From NCBI GenBank assembly GCA_950295325.1, contig OX485803.1:38271554-38335553 (forward strand): a stretch of DNA of 64,000 nt, read 5' to 3'. Shown here in pieces: positions 1 to 11,660 of this stretch (position 1 is its first letter; each line of letters opens with the position of its first letter). The position numbers and the translations under genes are program-made. The notes beneath the pieces are model-generated. The model was not told the origin of the DNA and did no database searches. It was given only the letters and a program-made list of their open reading frames with translations. The stretch is from Polytrichum commune. Its lineage: Eukaryota > Streptophyta > Polytrichopsida > Polytrichales > Polytrichaceae.

Positions 1-2559
1 GGAGCATTTAGGAAAGTCCCGCATGGGCAAAGGGATGGTTTTGTCCACTATGAACATTCCCACTTTTGAAACACTACTATTATGTTTGGTCTTATGCCTG
101 ATCCTTCTTAACAAAGACAAAACACACAGACAGACGTGACGAAGCACTTCTTCTTCTTGTCTACGGCTCTGCCAAACCCTAGAGCTTGACCTTCTCATTT
201 CATGGGGTCAGAAATTTTACCTGCTTAGAGATTGCGCAAGCACGTTGTACTCTTGAGCTGCCCTGGTGCAGTGGAATTCCTGCCACACAATTTGGGAAGT
301 ATTACTATTTTTCTGTGAAACAATATGCATTTCCTCAGGTACGTCCCAGGCAGGTCAGAACAGGTACTTCAGTACTACAATCTATCTTCGGCGTTGATTC
401 CAACTTGTTAAGTCTGATTTGGTGTCAGCAGCTAGCTAGCTACTTACAGAATCCAGATTGCGCTGCTTTTCTCGGAGCTCTCTCAAGAACTCAACTCCTT
501 ACTGATATTCTCTTGCTCGCTCTACGAAATCCTGTGATGAGCTAAGGTAAATCCTTCGTGACAGCGCCATAGGTATTGTCGAAGACATCTTACAGCAAGG
601 AGAGTGTTTCGACTATGATTCATTCGTACTCAAGGCTTGAATAAATCCGACAATATGGAGAGAAGGAGGGTACTTACAATGGCCGATTCCTAGAATGTGT
701 GATAATAACAAAACTAGAATGGTAACAACATGCGTCAAGATTCTATCTATCTTCTACAGGATATCTGCCATTCAATTTCCTCTCTGATTTGAATGCCTGA
801 AGAACGCAGTTTAGACACTCAAACTCGAGATAAACTCCACTACAGACAAGAAATCATAATGTGGATACTAAAGCTAGCCTTCCGGTGATTTCTGCTGCGC
901 AAACTAATGAGCATAGAGACTAGGCGGTCTGCATCTGCTGCGATGCTCAATCACTTTTCTGATCTACTATGGAATCATTTGTTTAGGTATCATTTCTGAA
1001 GAACAGATTACAACTTCGGGTGACAGATATCCTCTATACTCTCGTGTGCTCATGTAGTTGCCAAAGAGGTATCAATCATCTATCAAATCAACAATCATTG
1101 ACAACCTCGACCCAAGAAGTCAATATTACACAACCAAAACTTTTCAAAGACACTTTTCAACAACCTATTGAAACACGTGAAAGTGCATTGAACGCAATCC
1201 AAGGGAGCTGACTTAACCATTAGTGTACAAACAATAAGAGAAACCCTTATGCTAACATGTGGCGAAGTGTGGAGAAGTGCCAAGTCTTTACATGTACAGT
1301 AAGAGCATGCAGACTGTCAGACTGTTAGAAAAAGTGAACTGTAGTACCTTATTATCTCCTCAAACTTCTGTGTGCTTTTTCGGATGTGCTGGAGATTTGG
1401 GACCGCCACCTTAAGAATGTGGTTGTAAATCACTGTCTCCGGTGGAAAATATAGAGATCTGCTTTTAGAATATCAAGAGCATTAAGAATGCACTTTGTTC
1501 GGCACTTTAGTGTTTTCTTTCTCACCTCTTCAGTCCAAACTTGACATCTAGAACCAAACTTGTGTTGGACTAATAAGTGTATGTTGTTTTCTTCAACCCT
1601 TTCTTGCCTTGGGGTCCATTACATGGGATCCTTAAATTTCAAACCACCTCCGTTGTTACACAAAGTTCAAGCCTTTTAAATAAACATTCTTTTTCGATCG
1701 GGATTATGATTGTGTTACATAAGTTGAGCACACATTCTATGGTCCAAGACAATATAAAATCCATGGAAATTTCATAAAATCCAACGGGTGTCAAAGTTCA
1801 ATAACCCATGTAGGGGCAGCTTTGAAAATACTAACCCTAACAAGTGACGTGGCCGCCTCAGAGGGCAACATTTCGGGAAAATGCTATAAGCCTCCTCCTT
1901 GACTAGTTTTTTTTCTATATTTGGATGACGGGTTGACTATGAAACCTCAAAAAAAATCCTATACGCATATCCCCCATTCAAAATAGAGTACTCTCCCATT
2001 TTAAAAATATAGGTTTGGATTATTTATGGCGAAGTTATGGTTGGTCAAAGTCCATTGACCGTTTCCTAGTCAGCCTCATGTGGAAAACTCCCATCCCCTT
2101 GGGCGGTGTGAAAATAATTTCGGGTCTGCCCATTTATTTGCCCATATTCTTTCTGGTAGCGCCAAAAATTTCCTACCCGCCCCGCCAATATGTCATCTTT
2201 TTACCTACAACACTTATTGAATATCATTTCATGTGCAATTATCTCTAAATTGCTTTACATATTACATCCCGTATATATGATGGTGTGCATGATTTCTTTT
2301 ATTTCATGTACAAATATATATATCTCAAAAAATTGCTATTGAGGGGAATTGACCCTCTTCAACCCCCCTACAAGCACTAGTTCTTACCTACCCCCCACCT
2401 TATGTAGTAAACATTTAAATATAATTTGTGATTATTTTACATGCCATGTCACAAAACATTGACCTAGAATTGGGGAAGAAGGAATGGACTTCTCCACGGT
2501 CTTATGCCACCTTTTCACAAACACAACTTCATTCATGTCAATAGGTGAGAACACCGTGC
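1..2559. other. gene-free stretch
   Basis: I see no supportable gene here. The longest open frame (186-545, plus) has no recognisable motif and a composition expected by chance. From about 1,800 the DNA is AT-rich with poly-A and poly-T runs. No terminal repeats or target duplications were found. Confidence 0.5.
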
Positions 2560-3110
2560 TCAACAAACTAACTGGCTTATCGTCATACAAGTTATTGTTG
2601 CTAGTAAATTAGATGCATGCATTCTCCAACATATGTCTCCCCTCTCCGGACCCTCTTTAGCCAAAGTCAATGCTTGTGGCCATCCCTTTCTATTGGCCTT
2701 GGTAGTACATGTACATGTTGCACCTATCCCTTTCAACATCAAATCCCAAAACAATTTGGGTGAGGTAAAAAAAATTGTCACATGTTACAATATGGCCTTT
2801 ATCTTCCAACCCTTCTAGAAGACGCAATACGACTTTGTAGCCAACTAGCGCTTCATCCTTTGCATTCAATGACTATTCTTTTCCACAATAAACCTCTAAC
2901 TTTTGTACAAACTTAGATATGGCATTGGCCAATGCCCAACACTTGAACCCATACTGGCAAGGTTTATTTTTCAAGTATTGTCTCATCGGATACCTCTTCC
3001 CCATGTACCTAACCATCATCTCATCGACAGTTATGTTTTGCACCAAATGCCAATATTCCGCATATAAAGAGTTGGCCCTCTCTTGTTCAAGATTCCTTGG
3101 TACAAGAAGA
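2560..3110 (-). pseudogene. piggyBac-like transposase fragment (DDE_Tnp_1_7), decayed
   Basis: Read right to left, this encodes the core of a piggyBac-type DDE transposase, the nuclear enzyme that cuts and pastes its own element. Seen in order: a DEMMVRYMGKR segment, then QYLKNKP, then YGFKCW, matching the family's DE-x-M-(I/V)-x-F/Y-x-G-R and K-P-x-x-x-G-x-K-x-W blocks. Next come a GHIVTCDNFF block, which carries a family catalytic Asp, a TSPKLF segment and a GATCTCTTKANRKGWP segment matching the GT...NRKG-P block. One in-frame TAG (2873-2875) and one extra T in a T8 run (plus-strand A run at 2767-2774) split the frame between DNFF and TSP. Neither the N-terminus nor the terminal repeats were found, so this is an internal relic of a much older insertion. 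Family assignment rests on several ordered motifs; activity is not possible. Confidence 0.75.
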
Positions 3111-4460
3111 GTCTACTGCCTACCTTGCAGTAGGTGGGCCTTAGTTTGTTGTTCACTGGTTAAATGGCGGGGGGTTGGGTAGTATAGGCACTTGTTTGTT
3201 GTCTAGTTTTGGTTTGTTTAAGACCATATATGTGAGGTATTTAATGGCTAGCATATGTATGCTTTTCATTTGATGTATGTCATGGGTATGTGTAGGCTAT
3301 GGAGTTCTTTGAAACAGTTTGTATGGATAGATCCTCTAACACTTGCAATTATCACTTTAGAGGGATTTACCATCCATCCTTGTGTACGGATTTTTTTTTA
3401 TTAGTGGATTGTGTTTTTATTTTTTTTGGCTTGGATGGCTTGGATAGAGTATCTATCATGGGTAAATGTGAATTTAATGGAGAGGTTGTATGCTCAGGGA
3501 GGTGACCATCGGAATTTTAGAAAACCATGTGAGATTAAAAAAAAGTAAGGTCAAACTTATAATTTTGTTAGATTTACCATAACATTTGAAATATGTCCCC
3601 TACATTATTATATGTAATATAGTGTGATGGATAATTCCTCCATTTTAGTATTCAATAGAAAAAAAAAGTCATAAACATAGGATCCCCCTAACAATGTGTA
3701 GTAGGATCACTAGAATAATTTTGGGTTTGAGTACTTGGATGAAGAATTAAGTAGTTTCTATTCAAATTTAAATCAAATGTGTTAGTATGGAGGGAAATGT
3801 CATGGGATTTTTTTGGGGGAAAGGAATGTGTTGGCACTCCTCAACAGCCACTAGGTTTTGCAACGGTCCCAAACATGTGGGACCTTACTAGATGCTTAGA
3901 ACTTGATGGTCTCCACCATCACCCTTAACCGCTTCATGCAACTAGTTTTGGTTTGGTCATAACCTCAATCTTCGATTGTTGAGCTCATGTTTTTTTTTTA
4001 GCATTTTCTAGGGTTCTTTCATCTAAATTGATGGTGCAAAGTGGCCACTCCCTTTGCAATGTTTTCTGCGTGTATTTGGTTTAGGGTTTGGCTTTCATGA
4101 TTTGTCTCTTTTTTGATGGTTTTGTGATTATGAGTTATTTTTGGGGTTCTAGGTATGGCCTTGCAAGATGTGAACTTAAGGTTACAGTTTGGCATGAGAA
4201 TGAAAAAGATCAAGGTATATACATTCATTGATGAAGGAGCATCTCCAAAGTGCATTGGAATTATGAAGGGGGAGGTTGGAGAATCCTTAGCTGAGATAAA
4301 ATACACCTAAAAGAAAATAAGATTTTAAATTTTAAATTTTAGTATTGGGATCCAAATAAGTGGTGTAGAATGGCAATCAATCTTGAATCTTGAAATTCTC
4401 TTGCTTCATTCAAGATGTTGTTTATTAATGAGTACTTGATGGGCGAAGTAATGAGCATGT
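3111..4460. other. gene-free AT-rich stretch
   Basis: There is no supportable gene. It may include remains of the piggyBac element whose transposase core lies to the left, but no further transposase motif is readable. Short ORFs on both strands lack motifs. Confidence 0.4.
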
Positions 4461-4468
4461 ATTAGACT

Positions 4469-4878
4469 CACGGGTAGATCATTCCATTGTCAAGTTGAAC
4501 ACCACGTGCGTCCAAAAAAAATTTTCTTTTGGTAAGTTGCACCACCAAAATGGGTCAAAATTTTATCAAATGTTTTTCATGAGTAGATATACACAGTACC
4601 TATGACATAGTTAAAAGTGGTAACTGAATTCGATGATTTGTTTTTTTCATAAAACATACCGTTTCTAACTAGAGTAACACATAATTGAACTAAAACAATT
4701 ACTAAAAAAAATAAAGATGACTAAAAATTTCAAAAAGTTATGCAAAAGATACTATCAATGATTATGTATATGTAGAAAAAATATCATAAATTTGAAAATT
4801 ATATATGGCATGTAATATAGGGGTAGCAAACGTTGTCCGCACGTGGTGTCAACTTGACAATGAAGTGACCTCCCCGTG
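4469..4878. mobile_element. 410-bp hAT-type MITE, copy 1
   Basis: A 410-bp non-autonomous element begins CACGGG and ends CCCGTG. It has near-perfect terminal inverted repeats of about 41 bp, both ending inwards in CACGTGCG. It is flanked by a perfect 8-bp duplication, ATTAGACT (4461-4468 and 4879-4886), which is typical of hAT-superfamily insertion. The interior is AT-rich and non-coding. Related copies lie at 5218-5614 (inverted) and 27355-27764. No autonomous partner was identified. Confidence 0.85.
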
Positions 4879-5217
4879 ATTAGACTTTTAAATGCATGAA
4901 GATGATGAGTCAACTCTTGATTCAAATTCGGAGGAAGTTAGGTATTATGTTTTTCCTAAATCTTGAATTTGCATCATTTCTTGTTGTTTGGTCTTGTATA
5001 GATTTTTGAATGAGCACGTTTAGTTTCTTTAAGTATTAAAATATAGTATTTTAGCCATGAATTTATGAGAATTAAAAGTGGCATGTGGTTCATTTTTCAT
5101 CCATTTTAGTTTTAGTTTTTATTTGTCTTACTAGTAGTCTCAAATAGGCCAACCTTGTATTGATTATCTTTTTGCTATAACAAATCTTTAACTAGTGATG
5201 CGCTACAACATTTGGCT

Positions 5218-5614
5218 CAGGCGATCACACCCCCTTACGTTTCATAACCACGTGCAATAACATTTTGCTACACTATATTATATGCCATAGATAGTTTAAA
5301 AATTAAGATTTTTTCTACATATGCATAACCATTGATAATATATTTTCTATTTTTCAAAAAAAATTACGCATCTTCATTTTTTAGTAATTGTTTTAGCTCA
5401 ATTTTGCGTCATTCTAGTTAGAAACAATATGTTTTTTTTTAAAATCATCAAATCTAGTTACCAATTTTTACTATGTAATAGATACTGTGTATATCTACTC
5501 ATGAAAAATAAATTGATAAAATTTGACCCATTTTTGTGATGTTTTATGTTATTTTTTTTATTTTTTTTATCACATGTGGTGTTCAACTTGATTATGGAGT
5601 GCACCCCCCAGGAC
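5218..5614. mobile_element. hAT-type MITE, copy 2 (inverted, older)
   Basis: This is an inverted, more diverged relative of the 410-bp MITE, sharing the interior and the TIR core (CCACGTGCAATAA at the left, ATCACATGTGGTG at the right). The flanks are ATTTGGCT (5210-5217) and ATTTGGCA (5615-5622), a 7/8 target duplication. The outermost bases of both ends have decayed. Confidence 0.65.
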
Positions 5615-5622
5615 ATTTGGCA

Positions 5623-8600
5623 ACCTCACCATGGTAGACTTGAAGGATTGCACTTTGCCTTGAAGAAAGACAAGGTGAAGTGGTTGGAGACTTCGAGGAT
5701 TGCCTTCCTTATGCCATCAACTAGTTTTAAAAACCTTTCACAATTTATCAGTCTTACCATGACATTGTAAAGGATGTTGAATATATATCTTTATAGTATT
5801 GGAAGGTGCATAGTTGTATCCTAAACCTTCACATTATAAATGTTTGTTACAAGGTTTGAATGAGATTATTGTTGAATGTGTTTGTGAACATATTTAAATT
5901 AAATATTTTTAGATTTTAGTTTTTGCATTTAGTTTTTTGTATTTGAATGTAACGTTACTTTCTTGGAATAGATAGTTATGCAAAATTTCATGTCTTGTCA
6001 CAACTAATTGTATCCGTGATTACAACTTGTCTATTTCAACTTGTATATTTTGTTATCTCCATGTAACCCTTTAACTAGTATCCAAGTGGTATTGTTTGTG
6101 TTTTGAATGGTGTTTTGAATGCTTTAGGATTGGTATTACTAATTGAAACCACATGAATGACAATTTGAGTGCTATGAAATGTTTGTTGCTCACATAATCA
6201 ATTTCGCAATGTTGTAGTATTGTGTCCAGTATTTGATACTTGTACAATTTATTAAAAAAATATTATACCAAAAATTAACCTCTCTAGATAATCAAAAATA
6301 AATATAAGGTGCTAAAAATACATCAAATTATATTCATATAATCTACAAATACGGAGGGAAATTTTAATGACAGGTGCATAAATATCCCCCCATTAAATAC
6401 CTCATTATTGCATGTGGTTACGAAACGTAAGGGGGTGTGATCACCCCGTGGTTGTATGAAAAAGTTGGATGTGGGTATTAGTGGGCATGTTTGTAATGTT
6501 GCAACTCCTTGTTTGTATATGATGCATGGGCAAGGCAAGGCAATAGACTGAAAACTCTCAAATCACTACTCGGAAACAATGCAAACCTTATATGCCCAAA
6601 TAATAGCTCCCAACTGTAGTAAGTTTTTGCTATGGCTTTAAAACAACAAAACCCAGGGAACTATGTCTCCAGGAAGACTGAGATAGTGTCTATAAGGGTT
6701 AATGTCACATTGGTTTTAAGGATCACAATAACAAGGTAGGACTCTTATCCCTTCATTCCTTCTTTTTTCTCCACATTCTCCACTCTTATGGTTCGTTCGT
6801 GCCTCTTTGGTCGTGAGTGATTTTGTCCTATCTTTGGGTAAGTTTCTATCACTCTATGTTTTGACCTACTGCAGTCGTGAAGCTCAATAGCTTGGACAAT
6901 AGTCTTTTGGTATCCGGACAATAATCTTCGAATGGGTTTTCATCACCCTATTGGGGTTAGTATCTTCTGGTGTCCATAAATCAACAATACAATGTCCTTA
7001 ATCCCTATTCAAACAATCTCCTTCAATGCAATAGTTTTATTAATTATTTCAATCACATTAATCTTCCTTTAATAACTTATCTCATTCATGAACCATCACA
7101 CACACCATCTCGGACTGCAATCTCTGCACAATTCAAGATAAGATAAACATACATGACTATATTCAATTTTAGCTTAAATCTTTAAATAGCCAAGTATTAA
7201 TCATGCTCAATACTATAATCCACTTCAACCACTCATTTCCCGGTGGGATATCTCAATATCAAATAGTCACCTCATATACTAGGTTATGATGAGGGCAACA
7301 CTCTCAACCCATATTTCTTCCACTTCTAGGGTGAACACGTCTGTAATCACATCATTAGACTGCACTCTTCTCTACCCTAATAAGCCTTTGTCTTTCAATG
7401 CCCCTCACTCATGCTGAGTCTAATTAACTATCGGTCTCCTCACTTCTCTTTGATGATAATATGCATTCATGCTTCTTTCTCTTTCTTGCTCTCTCTCGTT
7501 AATTTCTCCTCTTTGCAGATCGCTAACTCTCCCAAATGACTATAGCCTTTTTGGGCCCTGAATATCAGTGTTAAGCCTCAACTCCCTGACGCTATCTCTC
7601 TCTCTTTCGCCCCTTGCTGGATGTTCTCAACCTTGCTGGCTCTCGGCGAAACAACTTGAGTCAGCCTCCAATATTTCATTCAATTGCCTTAACTTGATGT
7701 TTTAACTTTCTTAGATTATAAATTGGTTTCTGTGACGCCGTTATGTTCCTCCTCGTACTGATTCGCTCAATATTTCCTCAACTTCAAATGTTTCATTTTC
7801 AATTATCTTTCTCTCTGATCTGTCTCTCCACTTCCCGAGACGTATTCATCCGCACTCTCTGTAAGACTACTTGCGCACATACACGTAATCTCTCAGGTTT
7901 CCACTCAGATTATGACTCTAACACAAGGAACTTGTACAACACTACCACATGGGAAAACAACATGTTCTACCCCGTGGATCCCTCGAGAATATAAAGCATC
8001 TCTGAAATGTCACGCACCTGAGAAACTTAGGACTTTGCCTCATGACGAATCCTTCATGACTATAGAAGAGGGCAAAAGAAGTGGCATTAGCATGTTGTGA
8101 AAGCGAATACATTCCCACATGTATGTTGAGAAAAAAGGAATTGTTTATCACATGGTAAAGTCTTAGACCTCTTGGCCTCATTGTGGAATGGATGGAGTCT
8201 ACATGAGAAATTCTAAAAGAATTCTAATTCTAATTTGCCTCTCAAACAAATTTTGAGCTAAAGTTTCTTGATGTTATCTAAGAACAGTAATTGTGGCCCA
8301 TCACTCATAGGTGGAGCATTGATGATGCCTACTTTGAATTCCTTCAACGCCCAAGCCACCACCAAATCGAGGTGCTGAAATCTCTCCTCCCACGATCAAT
8401 TTCTTCCTTCCTAGTGTTGATGAAGAGTTCAGGAAAATTCTTGCTTGCAAAACTCATAAATTTTAGGGAGTATTTCGTGGGTCTTTCCAAGTCCCATGAC
8501 CACCATGGCAATCGCTTTCTTGGAGCTTTCGGGAAGAGTGTTCATTTGAATCCCCTGAAATAATTCAAGTTCAAGAGATGTTCAGCTAACATATAATAAA

Positions 8601-8777
8601 GATTCGAACCAATAAATAGTTTGAAATCAACAAAAACAAGTTATTTTCTCTTACATGATATTGCATACCCATGTCTTTAGCAAGTGCCGCATCCAAAAGT
8701 TTGTCTCCATCGACTGTAGATTTTTTGGCTTTTGGTTTACTGGCCTCCATTGTAGTATCACAAATTGCTTCGACCAC
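5623..8777. other. gene-free stretch with a MITE end fragment
   Basis: No gene is supported. Bases 6414-6447 repeat the terminal segment of the 410-bp MITE family (GTTACGAAACGTAAGGGGGT then GATCACCCCGTG), without a second end nearby. A CT-rich tract lies at about 7,450-7,620. ORFs around 7.7-8.2 kb overlap on both strands and have no recognisable motif. Confidence 0.4.
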
Positions 8778-9912
8778 TTAAAGAGTTGCGATCCTCTTTC
8801 GTTTGAGGTTACTTGAAGCAGCCTAATCAATGCATGATTATAAGCCAAGGGTTGTGTTAATGTACATCATATGTGATAACATCAAATTTGATTGGTTTCA
8901 ACCTAAATTTCTAAAGCTGATATGAATTTTGAATTACTCACTAGATTGAATGACCATTGGCACTCTAATTCCAACTCATCAACCATGAGAAGAAAACAGA
9001 TCCACACTATAGGGTTTAATGTATAAGAATAAGGATTATTTTACCTTGATTTGTGGAAAGAGTTCTAACATCTTTGTCTTGTTCTCCAATACTCTTTCAT
9101 TCCTCAACCGCTCATATTCGTTGCTTTCATTTGAGTTTTCTTCTTGCACCTTTTTTACTTTGTTCTTTTGGCCTTGTCCGACCCTACATGACATATTTTC
9201 AGATAAAGCTTCACCTGCACATGACATCCAACACAAGGCAATTAATGAAGTAAAACAAAAGGTAATCGATGAAAGATTGATTTATAAAGTGCAAGAGTAA
9301 TATACAAACCTTGTGCAATATTATTCTCATTATGTTCTCGTTGAATGCCATGTGGTTCTTGAAACCTCGTGTCCACAGATTGCAAAGCCTCCATGTTGTC
9401 TTGTTGTATCACGCTCCTGAAAAAGAACAATTGCATAAACTTTATTATTCTCATTATGTTCTCGTTGAATGCCATCTGGTTCTTGCAACCTAAATTCATA
9501 TCTCAAAAATTTCAAAAAATTTCAAGAAGCTCAGAATTTTTAGAATGGGAGCCTTTGAATACCTAGTTTTTTTTGTTTTAGCACCAAAGTAGTGTTTGTG
9601 CCCCTTGAACCATTTGTAAATTTCATCCACTTGCCAACGAACAAGCAACATACTTCCACTTGATTGGAAAAATAAAACAGAAAGAGAAGGCTCTCTTTTC
9701 ACTTTCTCTGCCATCCCTTGTTGATTCCTCAAATTGCTCTTCAACAACATAGCTATATCAACAACCTCATCATCATAGAACCAAGACCGCACCATACTCA
9801 CATTTTGCTTGTAGATTTTCCACTGCAAGGGGTGATATTCATACAAGAAGTTTCTTCCCCATAAAAACCCTGTCATATTACTTGGCGCCTTCTTGTAGAT
9901 GCGATTATACAA
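8778..9912 (-). CDS. unrecognised multi-exon gene candidate
   Basis: I do not recognise this product. The minus strand offers a coherent series of open segments bounded by splice-like sites: 9912-9563 (up to 116 codons, aromatic and lysine-rich), 9489-9441, 9416-9310, 9214-9045 (highly charged, E/K/N-rich) and 8822-8778. The last would encode a short basic tail with LKRKR, possibly a nuclear localisation signal, and then TAA. Each junction has a GT donor and an AG acceptor, for example CAGGTGAAGC at 9214 and ATCAAGGTAAAA at 9045. The second and third segments contain a duplicated 45-bp unit encoding QEP(D/H)GIQREHNENN (9321-9365 and 9445-9489). The true start lies upstream of 9912 or is lost. 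I checked the phase only at the last junction, so the model is tentative. It could be an accessory gene of a transposon. Confidence 0.3.
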
Positions 9913-10278
9913 CTCTTGTTGGCTATAATTGCCTAGTTAATAAGGATTGTGAGCCCAAAATGGTGTCCACATGTGTTCTTAACCCTTTGAAATTATTAGA
10001 AGTTATGTTTTGATGTTTTATGATTATTCACAAAAATATAAAAAGAGTGAGGCTTGAGTGAAGTTATATTTAGACCTTAGGTTGATTAGAAGTTTAGCGG
10101 TGTGAAAAAAATTCCTTAGTTAGGTGAGCATAGTGTGTGGTGAACCAATGGTGGCTCCTTGAGTTAAATGTTTGAATTAGGATCTATATTGTTGGTTTAA
10201 GAGTTGAAGGCTTAAATGATAGGATGAGAGCCTACAAAGTAGGAAATGATCAAAAGGTTTATCTTGAGCCTTGGGGGT
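9913..10278. other. short gene-free spacer
   Basis: AT-rich DNA between the unrecognised candidate gene and the left target duplication (GGGGT, 10274-10278) of the CCGGA-rich element. Nothing recognised. Confidence 0.4.
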
Positions 10279-10729
10279 TGTGGGAACACGCGAACACCAA
10301 AATATCCGGATTGACGGTTTTAAGTGCCTAATCCGGGTTGTCCGGATGATCCTAGTATCGTCCAGGGATTCTGTGAAGTGTAGGAGGTCTAGAACTCTCT
10401 GTACCTGCTTATTTCCTCTTCCTTAGCCAAATTTCCGGAAACCCTAGTTTCCGGACTTTTGGTTTTTGGGGACACTCTTAGCCTTTTTCCGGAGGGTGCC
10501 TTTCCGGATTGTACCCCTAGGTCCTAATTATAATGCTTACTCACCCCTCTACGCCTACCCTCTAGAATAGGTGGTTTCTTCCGGTGAATACGTCCTTGAT
10601 AAGATTAGAATCCGGAAACTCCCTCACAACCAATCCGGATTGATCAGGTCCGTCCTGGCAGGTCACGCAGAGAGATCCGGATTGTTTCTTGGGACCATAG
10701 TGACCAGAGGAGTCCGGATTCCGACCGGA

Positions 10730-11260
10730 GATCTGACTCGATGGGATGAGTGGGTGACCCGTACCACTTCCCAGATTGCCCCGTCCACCAGTGATGATAC
10801 CTCTTCGGAAGATCAGTTAAGTCCGGATCCCTTCCGGTCCTTTGCCTAATCTCCCCCACGGCTATCTCACCGGGATGTTACCCAGACATCCGGAACAATG
10901 AGGATCTCTTCCTACTGCACTCCGGAGGTGGCCTCCAATCCGGAATCCTTACTAATCCGGACCTTCCCTTCTCCGTTCGACGGATCTGTCCGGCTACCTC
11001 TACCTTGGATTCTACTCAATCTGAGCTAACTGGGCGATCCGTACCACCAATCCGGATAGGTCCGGATCAGTAAGGTGGGACCTCTTCAGAAGATCAGATT
11101 GGCGTAAGTCCGGATCCCTTCCGGATCTCACCCAATCTTCCCAGCGGCTATCCCACCTAGACGTTACCCAACCTACCGGATTAGTGAGGTTTCCCTCCCA
11201 CTACACTCAGAGAGGATCTACAAGGCGATAACCGAATCTGATCCGGGTCTCCTCTCTCAT
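10730..11260 (-). repeat. internal tandem duplication of the CCGGA-rich element
   Basis: Two related blocks of about 280-300 bp lie side by side in the distal part of the element. Each has a conserved order: CCGTACCAC, then an AGATCAG stretch, then TCCGGATCCCTTCCGG, then GGCTATC(C/T)CACC, then GTTACCCA. The same duplication with a period of 280 bp is present in the second element (39778 onward), so it predates the divergence of the two copies. Confidence 0.65.
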
Positions 11261-11660
11261 GTCCTATCCGGAACTCCTATCCCTCATGCTCTCTCTCTCT
11301 TCCATTAACAATCTCCAGATCATTCACACAAACATCAACCAAGAGAAGTCAAGGAGTGAGAAGCAAAAGACATTTATTCAGAATCGGAGTAATCGCAATA
11401 CAACAATTGAGAAGGAACCATTCTCAAGCTCCTTATTCAGCCTTAAGTAGAGGCTCAAAATCCCTAAACTGAGGGCGGCGGCCCAAGCGGCCGCCGCTTA
11501 AGAAAAACCCTAACCACACCCGGTCTCCCGGATTTCCCGGATCCAGATCCGGGTTTTCCGCTGACACTTCTAAGGGAAAATTTTATTACTCGTCTTCAAA
11601 AACTCCTAAGTCCTACCTGCCTACCTCTATTCTGCCTAACTAATCTAGCTACTCTCCTAA

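Noticed and set aside
186-545. 119-codon plus-strand ORF
   Set aside because: No motif, no splice context and no codon or composition signal; length is within chance for this DNA.
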